Assembly (NCBI RefSeq): GCF_029379315.1
Contig: NZ_JAQYWQ010000009.1
Span: 1-64,000 of the forward strand
Direction of reading: 5' to 3'
DNA: 64,000 nt
DNA from: Nostoc sp. S13
Lineage (GTDB): Bacteria; Cyanobacteriota; Cyanobacteriia; Cyanobacteriales; Nostocaceae
This document shows, piece after piece, positions 8,446 through 18,050 of this stretch. The notes beneath the pieces were generated by a model, which had not been told where the DNA came from, made no database searches, and saw only the letters and a list, made by a program, of their open reading frames with translations. The position numbers and the translations under genes were made by a program. Each line of letters opens with the position of its first letter. The stretch's first letter is position 1.

Positions 8446-9615
8446 TTAACGCTTAACTAAAGATAAATCCGGTGTTAGCCTTTGCAAAACTTGCTTCAAT
8501 ACCATCACTGTCCAATCTATATCAGCTTCGGTGGTATCACGCCCCAATGTGATCCGAATTCCCCCCAAGGCAGCTTTTTCGGAATAACCCATCGCTAACA
8601 ATATCGGACTAGGGCTAAGTTTACCACTGTGACAGGCAGCACCAGCACTGATGCCGATGCCAGCAAGGTTTAGCTGTCGTACCAAGGTTTTACCGCTAAG
8701 TTTTTTCCCATCGGCGTTTTGTAGGCACATGCTGACATGGTGAGGTAAACGATCGCAGCCATCCCCTGTAGCAATTAAACCAGGAATCTCAGCTAATTGG
8801 GCAAAGGCGCGATCGCGTAACTTGATTAACCGTGGTGTTTCTGTAGCTAATTCTTGGGCTGCTAATTCTGCTGCTACACCAAATCCCGCAATTATCGGTA
8901 CTGCTTGCGTGCCAGAACGCAATCCCATTTCTTGTCCACCACCACCCAGCAAGGGCATCAAATCCACACCAGGACGCACGTACAACGCCCCTGCACCTTG
9001 TGGGCCATATATTTTATGACTGGAAAGGCTAAGTAAGTCTACGGGGAGTTGTTGCACATCTATAGGTAAGCGTCCCGCAGCTTGCACCGCATCTGTGTGG
9101 AACAAAGTACCATGCGATCGCACAATTTTACCCAGTTCTGCGATCGGTTGCACAGTTCCGACTTCACTTTGACCGTAAATCACAGAAACTAAGACTGTGT
9201 TATGTCGCAATGCGGCTTTTAAATCTAGGGGATTGACTCTGCCTTTAACATCTACAGACAAGCGCGTAACTTCCCAACCCCACATTTCTAGCAACCGGAC
9301 TGTCTCAGAAATTGCGGAATGCTCAACGCTGGAGATAATTAGATGTTGAGGAACAGCATATAACCGAGCCACACCCATAATTGCCAAATTATCTGCCTCA
9401 GTGCCACCAGAGGTAAAAATGATCGATTCAGGACTGGCGGCGTTAATTAAACCAGCAACTTGGACTCTGGCTTGTTCCACAACCGTTGCAGCCCGTTGCC
9501 CCCACTCATGTAAGCTAGATGGATTGCCCCACTGTTGAGTGAGGACTGTTTGCATAACTGCGATCGCTTCTTTTCGAGTGGGTGTAGTGGCACTGTAATC
9601 TAGATAAATTTGCAT
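8446..9615 (-). CDS. Cysteine desulfurase (IscS/NifS family)
   Basis: 389-aa PLP-dependent class V aminotransferase-fold enzyme that removes sulfur from cysteine for Fe-S cluster and thiocofactor assembly. It opens with MQIYLDYSATTPT, the family start, so ATG 9615 is chosen over the upstream open frame. Seen motifs: TSGGTEADNLAI, HSAISE, the cofactor lysine K201 in SLSSHKIYGPQGAGAL, and the active-site cysteine C328 in SAGAACHSGKLSPSPIL. Length is normal. No nif or suf genes lie nearby, so it is probably a housekeeping or accessory paralog. Whether it is the IscS or NifS type cannot be settled from sequence alone. Confidence 0.92.
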   Translation of the reverse strand: MQIYLDYSATTPTRKEAIAVMQTVLTQQWGNPSSLHEWGQRAATVVEQARVQVAGLINAASPESIIFTSGGTEADNLAIMGVARLYAVPQHLIISSVEHSAISETVRLLEMWGWEVTRLSVDVKGRVNPLDLKAALRHNTVLVSVIYGQSEVGTVQPIAELGKIVRSHGTLFHTDAVQAAGRLPIDVQQLPVDLLSLSSHKIYGPQGAGALYVRPGVDLMPLLGGGGQEMGLRSGTQAVPIIAGFGVAAELAAQELATETPRLIKLRDRAFAQLAEIPGLIATGDGCDRLPHHVSMCLQNADGKKLSGKTLVRQLNLAGIGISAGAACHSGKLSPSPILLAMGYSEKAALGGIRITLGRDTTEADIDWTVMVLKQVLQRLTPDLSLVKR

Positions 9616-9832
9616 ATAACCGATAATGGTGAGAACACAGGTTGATAGTAAACTGCTGATCTTGTCAGCATATACAGTTTGAGTCAACAAATCCTGAAAA
9701 AATCTCTGTAATTCTGCGTCAAGCAGTAGATTTTTCCCTTGGTTTGGAAAGCTATTTCTCTACTTAATTCAAAACACAAGATTTTGGGAATGATAAATAT
9801 ATCCACTCCCAATCCACTTTTAACAGATTACA

Positions 9833-11464
9833 GTGCAACTTATCTCTAGACGAAGATATTTTTTATATATCTTTTTACTGATATTCTCTCTCCCTGGTTG
9901 TCAACGAGTCCAATCCTACAATCAGCGTCCAGCACCCTTACCACAAGACCCGTTAGTTCAAGTTTACTTTAACCATTCTGAGTCTTCTGAATACAAAGAA
10001 GCTTACCGTCAGCAAACTCGCCTGGGGGATGATTTAGAAAAACAGATTGTCGATGCTATTTCGCACGCTAAATCTTCAGTAGATGTGGCGGTGCAAGAAT
10101 TACGTTTACCCAGAGTTGCCCAAGCATTGGTTAATAGACAAAAAGCTGGGGTAAAAGTCAGGATCATTTTAGAAAATACCTATAGCCGACCTTGGAGTAG
10201 TTTAACATCTACTGAAGTAGGTAAGTTAGATAAAAGAGAACAGGAACGCTATCACGAATTTCGCCAATTTGTCGATATTAACCAAGATAATCAACTCAGC
10301 CCAACCGAAATCAATCAAAGAGATGCTTTGAGGATTTTGCAGAATGCCAAAATTCTCTGGATAGATGATCAAGCAGATGGTTCAGCCGGTAGCAGTTTGA
10401 TGCATCACAAATTTGTGATTGTGGACGATCGCATTGTAATTATCACTTCGGCCAATTTTACTTTAAGTGATACTTCTGGTGATTTTACAAATTCTAGCAG
10501 TTTAGGGAATGCAAATAATTTATTGCAGATTGACAGCCCGGAATTAGCGTCTTTATTTACAGAAGAGTTTAACATCATGTGGGGAGATGGCCCAGGAGGT
10601 AAGCCGGATAGTCGATTTGGTTTAAAAAAGCCAATGCGTTTACCTAAACAAATAACTTTAGGTAACACCCAAATTACTGTGCAATTTTCGCCTACTACTC
10701 CAACTCAACCTTGGAGTAACAGTAGTAATGGTTTAATTGGTAAAAGTTTAGATTCAGCAACCAAATCTATTGATATGGCGTTATTCGTATTTTCTGAGCA
10801 GCGTCTTGCCAATATTTTAGAAAAACGCCATGAACAAAGTGTGCAAATTCGCGCTTTAATTGAACCACAATTTGCCTATCGTCCTTATAGCGAAGCATTG
10901 GATATGATGGGGGTTGCTCTGAGTAACAAATGTAAATATGAAGTTGATAATCATCCTTGGTCAAATCCAATTACTACTGTAGGTGTACCTGTGTTACCTA
11001 AAGGTGATTTATTGCATCACAAATTTGGTGTTATTGATACTCAAACAGTAATTACAGGTTCTCATAATTGGTCAAATGCTGCTAATAGTGGTAACGATGA
11101 GACACTTGTAGTGATTGAGAGTCCGATAGTTGCTGCCCATTATGTACGAGAATTTGATCGTCTTTATACCAAAATTAAACTGGGTTTACCACCAGGAATT
11201 CAAGAAAAAATTAAATTAGAACAAACACGGTGTCCCCAGATAAAAACTTCTTCATCAACTGAGCTACAAGCAATTAAAAAAGTAAATATCAACACCGCAA
11301 GTCTAGAATAATTAGCAACTCTCCCTGGTGTGGGTAAGAAGTTAGCACAGAGGATAATTATTAGCCGTCAACAGCAAAAGTTTACATCTTTAGAAGACTT
11401 GGAACGAGTTTCAGGAGTTAGTGCGAAGACGCTAGAAAAATGGAGTGAGCGCGTAATTTGGTAA
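9833..11464 (+). pseudogene. Phospholipase D-like lipoprotein with EF-hand loop; HhH tail split by a stop
   Basis: A GTG start gives a signal peptide with lipobox SLPGC (Cys23). Two PLD catalytic HKD motifs follow: HHKFVIVDD (H191, K193, D198) and HHKFGVID (H395, K397, D402), each with a following N-rich TSANFT or TGSHNWS. Between strands of the first PLD half sits DINQDNQLSPTE (148-159), a canonical EF-hand calcium loop. After VNINTASLE a TAA stops translation at 11311, but the frame continues with LATLPGVGKKLAQRIIISRQ to a natural TAA at 11464, which completes a ComEA-like helix-hairpin-helix. One codon change (probably GAA to TAA) explains this. The 492-aa product (9833-11311) keeps both HKD motifs and may still act as an exported phosphodiesterase or nuclease. 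Confidence 0.8.
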
Positions 11465-11493
11465 GGGCACACAGCTAGCTGTGCGCCCCTAGT
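11461..11493. repeat. REP-like palindrome
   Basis: A GGGCACA / TGTGCGCCC palindrome centred on CAGCTAGCTG, directly after the HhH stop codon. It belongs to the general GTAGGGGCAC...GTGCCC palindrome class seen repeatedly near the RAYT gene. It may double as a transcription terminator for the PLD gene. Confidence 0.55.
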
Positions 11494-11546
11494 ATGGTTT
11501 GTATTCTAGGTAGTTAAAAACATGTAAGATTACAGAAATGCGATAT

Positions 11547-12632
11547 TTAAACGCGATCGCTAGCTAAACCAGTCAAACTGCGGGAATGCCCATTCTGAGA
11601 AAATCGTTCTGCTATTATTTGCTGATAAACCGCCTCATAGCCATCAGTCATGTGCTTAACGCTGAAAAGATTTTCGACATGCTGACGACAGGCATAGCGG
11701 TCTAACTCTGTTACTTGGTCAATAGCACTGATGCACTCTTGAATATTATTGCAGAGGAAACCCGTCTTGCCGTGGTAAATTACCTCCTCAGTAGACCCCA
11801 ATTTGATTGCAATCACTGGCGTACCCGAAGCCATTGACTCAACCATCACCAATCCAAAGGGTTCTCGCCAAGTGATCGGGAACAGAGTTGCTACCGCACC
11901 TCCCATCAGAGCATTTTTTTGAGCATGGTTGGCTTCACCCAGATACTCAATTTGCTCACCGTCAATCAGTGGTTTGATTTCCTTCTCAAAGTATTCCACA
12001 TCAACGACATCTATCTTACCTGCCATTTTCAAACGCCAACCAGCTTGTTTGGCAATTTGTATTGCTAAGTGCGTTCCCTTCTCTGGAGATATCCGACCCA
12101 AAAACGCCAGGTAGGGCGGATCTTCTGGTTGGGAGTGAAACTTATAACTGCTGACATCAATCCCGTTGTAGACCGTTGCTATAGAGTTCAACCCTAACCT
12201 TGGTTCTCGTTGTGCATCGGAAATATTCACGTAGGGTTGTTTTTTAGCAAAACTAAATATCTTTTCGTTGTCAGGGGTAAAAATACCGTGCAACGTGTGA
12301 ACCGTAGGGGTTTTGACGAGATTTGCGTAAGTCAGTGCTCCATGCCCTACATGGGAGTGAATAATATCAAACTCTTCTGCCCGTTCATATACCGAAGCTA
12401 GATTTAGCAATTCGTAAATGCCGTAATCTTTGATAGTAGCATCGAGTCTGAGGGCACGGGGATGAACTGACGTTAGTGTTCCCAGACTAATAGAATCTCC
12501 CGATGCAAATAAAGTTACTTCGTGTCCGCGTCGGACTAATTCATCGGTTAGTAACCCCACTACTAACTCTACACCACCATAAGCTGGAGGTGGAACTCTC
12601 TCCCACAGTGGAGCTATTTGAGCAATTCGCAT
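11547..12632 (-). CDS. Glycosyltransferase family 4
   Basis: 361-aa GT-B glycosyltransferase. The N-terminal domain starts MRIAQIAPLWERVPPPAYGG, and the C-terminal nucleotide-sugar domain has FLGRISPEKGTHLAI and the EPFGLVMVESMASGTPVIA acceptor/donor motif with the conserved E-x7-E. The start is fixed by a strong Shine-Dalgarno (AGGAGG six bases before ATG 12632), although the frame is open further upstream. No sugar-biosynthesis or export genes are adjacent, so donor, acceptor and product (exopolysaccharide, glycolipid or compatible solute) cannot be named. Confidence 0.9.
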   Translation of the reverse strand: MRIAQIAPLWERVPPPAYGGVELVVGLLTDELVRRGHEVTLFASGDSISLGTLTSVHPRALRLDATIKDYGIYELLNLASVYERAEEFDIIHSHVGHGALTYANLVKTPTVHTLHGIFTPDNEKIFSFAKKQPYVNISDAQREPRLGLNSIATVYNGIDVSSYKFHSQPEDPPYLAFLGRISPEKGTHLAIQIAKQAGWRLKMAGKIDVVDVEYFEKEIKPLIDGEQIEYLGEANHAQKNALMGGAVATLFPITWREPFGLVMVESMASGTPVIAIKLGSTEEVIYHGKTGFLCNNIQECISAIDQVTELDRYACRQHVENLFSVKHMTDGYEAVYQQIIAERFSQNGHSRSLTGLASDRV

Positions 12633-12986
12633 CACAAACCTCCTAACAAATAAAACTCGAATTAGAAGTTTTTTTTTCTGTTGTTGGAGTGCTTCTAATT
12701 GATTCACTCTGCATCAGAAAGTAACTTCAGATACTAAGCTTATTAACAATTTCCTTCAAATCTTATGCTCTTATTTCTATCTTTTTCGTCTATCCTAGTA
12801 CGGAAATTACCCACTCCTAAAGAGGTAAATCCATCTAATTTATTAAGTTTTGGTGATTTGGTACAATTTAAAATACAGATTTTTTTATTAAGGATGAATT
12901 TTATTTAATCGTCAAAATCTCACCTTAATGATGATATTGGACTAAAAAGCTGTATTATCGCCGGTTAATTATCTGATTTTCAAATG
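12633..12986. other. Non-coding stretch between glycosyltransferase and TonB remnant
   Basis: About 350 AT-rich bases with no convincing ORF. It contains the upstream region of the glycosyltransferase gene. I see no structured RNA. Confidence 0.4.
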
Positions 12987-13271
12987 TTAATTCAAGAATA
13001 AAGTGTGTAGCCACTTTTTGGGCGGCTTTCCGTACCTAAAGGAAAACCGGGAGCCGCCCAAAGGGTAGATTTTCATAAGATAGGGTAGTTTGAAATCCTT
13101 TGCCACATCCTCCAATCTATTGCCAATAGTAAGAGAGTTAGAATTATCCTGGGTGATTTCTGCATTGGTATAAGCATAAGAAGCGATCGCCTTCCAGCCT
13201 GGTAAAATCTTACCTGTAATATCCAACTCAATCCCCTGACTTGTTTGCTCTCCTATCTGAATAAGCCGCAT
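12987..13271 (-). pseudogene. TonB-dependent siderophore receptor remnant (copy B)
   Basis: The frame reads RLIQIGEQTSQGIELDITGK, ILPGWKAIASYAYTNAEITQ and RLEDVAKDF, which aligns with a stretch in the C-terminal barrel of copy A (QIQIGEQRSRGVEF). It then runs into a palindromic GC-rich element (13014-13063) and loses homology. Only about 60 codons of receptor remain, with no start or barrel end. It is a fragment of a second receptor gene. Confidence 0.75.
13014..13063. repeat. GC-rich palindromic element inside receptor remnant
   Basis: TTGGGCGGCT at one end and AGCCGCCCAA at the other form a strong hairpin about 50 bases long, in contrast to the AT-rich surroundings. It sits where the receptor homology of copy B stops. 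It is probably a mobile small repeat. Confidence 0.55.
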
Positions 13272-13346
13272 TTCTCACAAACAATAAGGTTATTTTTATA
13301 CAAATCCTAAGAAAAGATTCCCTGCATTTTGAATCAAGCACCTAAT

Positions 13347-13965
13347 TCAGAACTCGTAGGAAATCGTTGCCTGCACATTAAACGGTGCGCCTGGATAGAC
13401 GAGGGTTCGTCTTGTAGCAGTCTCATAGTATTCCACGTCAAAAAGATTATTCACGTTGATACCAACTCTCCAGTTGTCTCGGCGGTAAAACAAGGCAGCA
13501 TCAGTACGGACGTAACTGGGAACTTGGAAGTTACTATTGGGAAACTCGCCTTGCTGTTGGTCCACAAAGACTAGCCCAAATCCAAAGCCTAATCCTTTGT
13601 AGTCACCGCTTTGAATTTCGTAGGTTGTCCACAGGTTCGCCGCATTTTTGGGAACGTTTTGCAAAAGTTCACCCACTGGAATATCATTGTCTTCGGTAAC
13701 TCGCGCATCGGTATAAGCATAGCCTGCAATCATATTCCATCCCGGTAGGATTTCGCCCCCAATGGTGAATTCAACTCCTCGGCTGCGCTGCTCACCGATT
13801 TGGATCTGGAAATTGATAGGATCAACAGGGTCACTGGTTAGCACATTGGTCTTAGTAATTTGAAAAGCAGCTAACGTGGCAGATAGAGTATTAGTGATGT
13901 CTGCTTTGATGCCGACTTCGTATTGGTTGCCCCGCTCTGGCTCAAAGAGTTCTTGTAGTATTAAG
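13347..13965 (-). pseudogene. C-terminal fragment of a TonB-dependent siderophore receptor (copy A)
   Basis: The open frame contains LQELFEPERGNQYEVGIKAD, TLAAFQITKTNVLTSDP, RSRGVEF, GWNMIAGYAYTDARVTEDND and ends in the barrel-closing PFNVQATISYEF with a terminal Phe. This is the last part, about 200 residues, of a FhuE/FoxA-type outer-membrane receptor. The plug domain, TonB box and most of the barrel are missing. Homology stops near 13965, where an unrelated small ORF begins, so this is a truncated relic of an iron-uptake gene. Confidence 0.85.
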
Positions 13966-14172
13966 GTAGCGATCGCACGACTGAAAGCGTTGGATGATTA
14001 GACAATCGCTTCTGTGATTGGCGATGCCTCTGGCAATCACTCCGATATACGCACTAGCAAGATCGCTATATTTGACAATGCGATCGTAACCTTCAGTGTT
14101 GTAGACAACCTCATACTGCTTGCGGCTTTCTATATGCTGTTGATGGTATTGTGCTGATGTAATTATCTCCAT
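13942..14172 (-). CDS. Small unrecognised ORF abutting the receptor remnant
   Basis: A reading frame beginning MEIITSAQYHQQHIESRKQY (an upstream ATG at 14193 is also possible). It continues with YDRIVKYSDLASAYIGVIAR and reads out of frame into the receptor remnant, so its natural 3' end is probably lost. I do not recognise the family. It may be a deleted small gene that fused to the receptor relic. Confidence 0.3.
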   Translation of the reverse strand: MEIITSAQYHQQHIESRKQYEVVYNTEGYDRIVKYSDLASAYIGVIARGIANHRSDCLIIQRFQSCDRYLNTTRTL

Positions 14173-14424
14173 AGCCTTTGACTGCTCAACCACAAGTATC
14201 TTTAGTATCTTGCAGAATGGCGACTTTATTTTTAGTCGAAGCAGTGATCGCTCACCCTACCATTTGTGCTAATTCTAGTAATAAGGTGGGAAAAAGGTTC
14301 TTAACACATTAGAGGATATATGGATATCTACACCCACATGTCGTGTTTGAGGAAAGTTAAATCATTGACTTTTTACATAAAATATGATATTTTATGTTGC
14401 TATCAATAAAAATCAAATATAAAC

Positions 14425-15234
14425 ATGAATATCTCTCCATCTCTCAAAAAACCGCGTGTCTCATGGCAAGCGGTTTTCTCACTGCTGATATTTGTGTTCA
14501 TGTACCTACCTATACTGGTACTTGGCTTTTATAGCTTCAATCAGTCGCCCTATAGTGCAACTTGGCAAGGATTCACTCTCGATTGGTATAGCAAGTTGTT
14601 TAGTGACGATCGCATCTTATCAGCTTTGCAAAACAGTATGATCGTTGCTGGTTGTGCAGTGGGAATTTCAGCAGTGCTGGGAACTTTAATGGCAGTTGGG
14701 TTGGCGCGTTACGAATTTCCTGGTAAGAAATTGTATCGCGGTATTGCTTACCTACCGTTAATTATTCCCGATATTGCGATCGCAGTGGCTACCCTGGTGT
14801 GTTTAGCAGCCTTTGCAATACCTTTAAGTTTGGGGACAATAGTTGCAGCCCATGCGGTGTTTTGTCTGGCTTACGTCGGACTTGTGGTTGCTTCCCGACT
14901 GACTAATTTAGATCCTCACTTAGAAGAAGCAGCACTAGATTTAGGCGCTACACCAACCCAAGCATTCATCAAAGTATTGCTACCTCAATTAATGCCTGGT
15001 ATTGTAGCTGGTTGTCTCTTGGCTTTTGTCCTCAGCTTAGATGATTTTCTGATTGCCAGTTTTACGGCTGGTAGCGGTTCTAACACCCTGCCCATGGAAA
15101 TTTTTAGCCGCATTAGAACAGGAGTTAAACCTGATATTAATGCTCTTAGTGTGATGTTAATTTCAGTATCTGCGATCGTTGCTCTTGTCGCTGAATTAAT
15201 TCGTGCTTCTGGAGAGAATAAAACTTTCAAATAA
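14425..15234 (+). CDS. ABC transporter permease, PotC-like (spermidine/putrescine type)
   Basis: 269-aa inner-membrane permease with six predicted helices, the first at about 15-37. The cytoplasmic EAA loop EEAALDLGATPTQAFIKVLL, which docks on the ATPase, is intact and is followed by PQLMPGI. The motif LSLDDFLIASFTAG and length match PotC of polyamine importers. None of PotA, PotB or PotD is next to it: on the left is receptor debris and on the right about 490 non-coding bases. It may serve components encoded elsewhere. The substrate is inferred from family only. Confidence 0.88.
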   Translation: MNISPSLKKPRVSWQAVFSLLIFVFMYLPILVLGFYSFNQSPYSATWQGFTLDWYSKLFSDDRILSALQNSMIVAGCAVGISAVLGTLMAVGLARYEFPGKKLYRGIAYLPLIIPDIAIAVATLVCLAAFAIPLSLGTIVAAHAVFCLAYVGLVVASRLTNLDPHLEEAALDLGATPTQAFIKVLLPQLMPGIVAGCLLAFVLSLDDFLIASFTAGSGSNTLPMEIFSRIRTGVKPDINALSVMLISVSAIVALVAELIRASGENKTFK

Positions 15235-15722
15235 GAGTTGCAATTGCCAATAGTAATTATGGATGATTTAGTTCTTTGCGAACTTTTTTGGATAGTGAAT
15301 AACAGCTATATTAAAATCTAGGGTACGTTCGGCTTGCCGTCACGCACCAATATCATGGGAATATTGCCGTAGTTTCTGCTAACACAACGCCAGTTGCTAC
15401 AACTTTAGGAAAATTCGCAATGCACTAGCTACCCCTACAGAAATCAAGTTTTACACCTGATTAAAATTGTCTGTCCTCTTGACATAATCAAAGGTTTTAC
15501 ATATTATTTATGTAATATAATTTTATGTATTTATATCTACTTGTATTTATAAAAACTCTAGTATAAATAAGTAAATAAATAGATTTTATTCTTCCTTCTC
15601 TCCTCATGTTAAAGATAGTTTTAAGCACATAAATAAACTTCCGTGTTCGCTTCTCTACATAACTGTTTTCAATTAGATAATATTGGGGCTAACTTTGGAG
15701 AAGATGCTATTTCCGTCTCATT
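15235..15722. other. Non-coding stretch upstream of the Ser/Thr kinase gene
   Basis: About 490 AT-rich bases. No ORF, RNA or obvious repeat was recognised. It probably holds the promoter of the kinase operon. Confidence 0.4.
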
Positions 15723-17561
15723 ATGCAAATCTGCCAAAATCCCAATTGCTCAAATCCATTCAACTCTGATAGCAATAGATTTTGCGTGAGTTGCGGACAA
15801 AGCAACTTTGGCAAATTTCTTAGAAACCGTTACCGCGTATTGAGACTCTTAGGTGAAGGTGGGTTTAGCAGAACCTATGCTACAGAAGATGTAGACAGAC
15901 TAAATGCCCCTTGCGTCATCAAGCAATTTTTCCCACAATTTCAGGGAACTGGACAACGCACTAAAGCAGCAGAATTTTTTAAAGAAGAGGCTTTTCGGTT
16001 GTATGAACTGGGAGAAAATCATACCCAAATTCCCAGATTACTAGCTTATTTTGAACAAGGTACTAGCCTGTATCTTGTTCAAGAATTTATTCAAGGAAAA
16101 ACTCTCTTACAAGAAGTTCAGCAACAAATCTATACTGAAAAACAAATTTGGGAACTTTTAGCCGATTTATTGCCAGTTCTGCAATTCATTCATGCTCATC
16201 ATGTCATTCATCGGGATATCAAACCAGAAAATATTATCCGCCGTGCAAGTGATGAAAAACCCGTCTTAATTGATTTTGGTGGGGCTAAACAGGTAACACA
16301 AACCAGTTTAGGAAGACAAGCTACAGTAATTTATACCCTTGGTTATGCCCCAACTGAACAAATGGCTGGATTTGCTTGTCACGGCAGTGATTTGTATGCT
16401 TTGGGTGTAACTTGCGTGCGTCTTTTAACTCGATGTTTACCTTTACAGGATGCTTCTGGACAGATTAATGACCCTATTTATGATGCTATGAATGCTAAGT
16501 GGTTGTGGCGCGAACGGTTACAGCAAAAAAGTATTACTATCAGCGACGACTTAGGGAAAATTCTAGATAAATTACTAAAACATTTAGCGAGTGAAAGGTA
16601 TCAAACAGCAGTAGAAGCTATCAACGATTTGAAGTTTACGACCTCGAATATTGAACCTGTTGCCCTCAAAATTGTTTCGATATCTCAAGCCAGATTACCG
16701 CCGCTACCACCAAAAGTAATAGTACCATTACCCCCCTTAGAAACTTTTGAATTTAACGTAGTGACAGTAGACACAGGTGGTAGAGAAGTAAACCGTATCA
16801 ACTGCAATGCCAACTTCTTTGCTGAAGAATTGGGTAAGTCTGTCACATTAGAAATGGTATCGATTCCTGGTGGTACTTACATCATGGGTTCACCAGAGTT
16901 TGAAGGGGATGCTGACGAACGTCCTCGACATAAAGTTACCGTTGAACCATTTTTTATGGGGAAATTTCCCGTAACTCAAGCACAGTGGAGAGTAGTAGCA
17001 GCTTTCCCCAAAGTCAAACACGCTTTAAATCCCAATCCATCGAAATTCAAAGGTCTAGATAGACCAGTGGAAAATGTATCTTGGTATGAGGCTGTAGAAT
17101 TCTGTCTCAGGCTATCAGAAAAAACTGGACGCGACTATCGTTTACCGAGTGAAGCTGAATGGGAATATGCTTGTCGGGCTGGAACTACAACCTCCTTCCA
17201 CTTTGGCGAAACAATTACCTGTGAGTTAGTCAGTTGCACTATCGAACCAAAAAGCAAATTCCGTAAAGAAACAACAAACGTCGGTAGTTTTGAAGTCGCC
17301 AACGCCTTTGGATTGTACGATATGCACGGGCTAGTTTGGGAATGGTGCGCTGATTCGTGGCACAACAATTACAGCGACGCACCCTTAGATGGAACAGCTT
17401 GGGAAGTAGGCGGTGATATACATCGTCGGGTGCTGCGCGGTGGTTCTTGGAGTTTCAATGCAGAACTTTGTCGCAGCGCCAGTCGTAGCTGGAATGAATC
17501 AGAAGGTGGACTGAGAATTTCTGGCTTTAGAGTAGTATTTTCCGTAGAGGAGATTATTTAG
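15723..17561 (+). CDS. Ser/Thr protein kinase with N-terminal zinc ribbon and C-terminal FGE-sulfatase domain
   Basis: 612 aa. An N-terminal zinc ribbon (CQNPNCSNPF...FCVSCGQ, residues 4-24) leads into a Hanks-type kinase domain (about 36-310) with glycine loop GEGGFSRTY, catalytic Lys67, HRDIKPEN (163-170) and DFG (184-186), all intact. A proline-rich linker (about 330-345) is followed by a formylglycine-generating-enzyme-like domain (about 375-610) with MVSIPGGTYIMGSPE, RLPSEAEWEYACRAG and VLRGGSWSF. No membrane helix is seen, so both domains are probably cytosolic. The FGE-like fold in such fusions is often a non-enzymatic sensor or effector domain. A 153-aa gene follows 27 bases downstream, probably co-transcribed. 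Confidence 0.92.
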   Translation: MQICQNPNCSNPFNSDSNRFCVSCGQSNFGKFLRNRYRVLRLLGEGGFSRTYATEDVDRLNAPCVIKQFFPQFQGTGQRTKAAEFFKEEAFRLYELGENHTQIPRLLAYFEQGTSLYLVQEFIQGKTLLQEVQQQIYTEKQIWELLADLLPVLQFIHAHHVIHRDIKPENIIRRASDEKPVLIDFGGAKQVTQTSLGRQATVIYTLGYAPTEQMAGFACHGSDLYALGVTCVRLLTRCLPLQDASGQINDPIYDAMNAKWLWRERLQQKSITISDDLGKILDKLLKHLASERYQTAVEAINDLKFTTSNIEPVALKIVSISQARLPPLPPKVIVPLPPLETFEFNVVTVDTGGREVNRINCNANFFAEELGKSVTLEMVSIPGGTYIMGSPEFEGDADERPRHKVTVEPFFMGKFPVTQAQWRVVAAFPKVKHALNPNPSKFKGLDRPVENVSWYEAVEFCLRLSEKTGRDYRLPSEAEWEYACRAGTTTSFHFGETITCELVSCTIEPKSKFRKETTNVGSFEVANAFGLYDMHGLVWEWCADSWHNNYSDAPLDGTAWEVGGDIHRRVLRGGSWSFNAELCRSASRSWNESEGGLRISGFRVVFSVEEII

Positions 17562-17588
17562 CAATTTAATTCAGAGGCTATATAAATT

Positions 17589-18050
17589 ATGAACGACAGA
17601 ATTGACAAAGGTGACATAGTACTTATAAATAAAAGTGGAAAATACTACAAGCAAGTGGGTGAAGTAAGTGAGATTGATTACAATATTTTCTTCGTAAAAA
17701 TAGTGTTAGTAAAGTTAGGTAATCAAGAAGAAAACTTTGAACAAAAAGATTTGCAATTACAAACTAAAAAGCCGAGCCTGCAAGAAGTAATGGCATCAAT
17801 AGACAAAATTATCGAACAAGTTACTCAGATTCCCCACTTGTTGACAACAGAGAAAGTAGAGTTACCCAACCGTCTGAAATATCTTAAATTAGATATTCCC
17901 AAACTAGATAAGCAGTTGATTAAAAAAAACTTTGACAGTATAGATAAAATACTCTCAGCAACAAGGAAAGCACACTCATCAGCAAGCTTTTGGCAGGAAA
18001 TAGATCCTAACTTGGAGAAAATAAACTGGTGGATTAGAACAAGTTTATAA
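17589..18050 (+). CDS. Hypothetical protein downstream of the kinase
   Basis: 153-aa lysine-rich soluble protein. The N-terminus (KGDIVLINKSGKYYKQVGEV) looks like a small beta barrel, and the C-terminal half is predicted helical, with SLQEVMASIDKIIEQVTQIP and a final INWWIRTSL. It starts 27 bases after the kinase-FGE stop and is likely in the same operon, so it may be a partner or substrate. No family is recognised. Confidence 0.65.
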   Translation: MNDRIDKGDIVLINKSGKYYKQVGEVSEIDYNIFFVKIVLVKLGNQEENFEQKDLQLQTKKPSLQEVMASIDKIIEQVTQIPHLLTTEKVELPNRLKYLKLDIPKLDKQLIKKNFDSIDKILSATRKAHSSASFWQEIDPNLEKINWWIRTSL

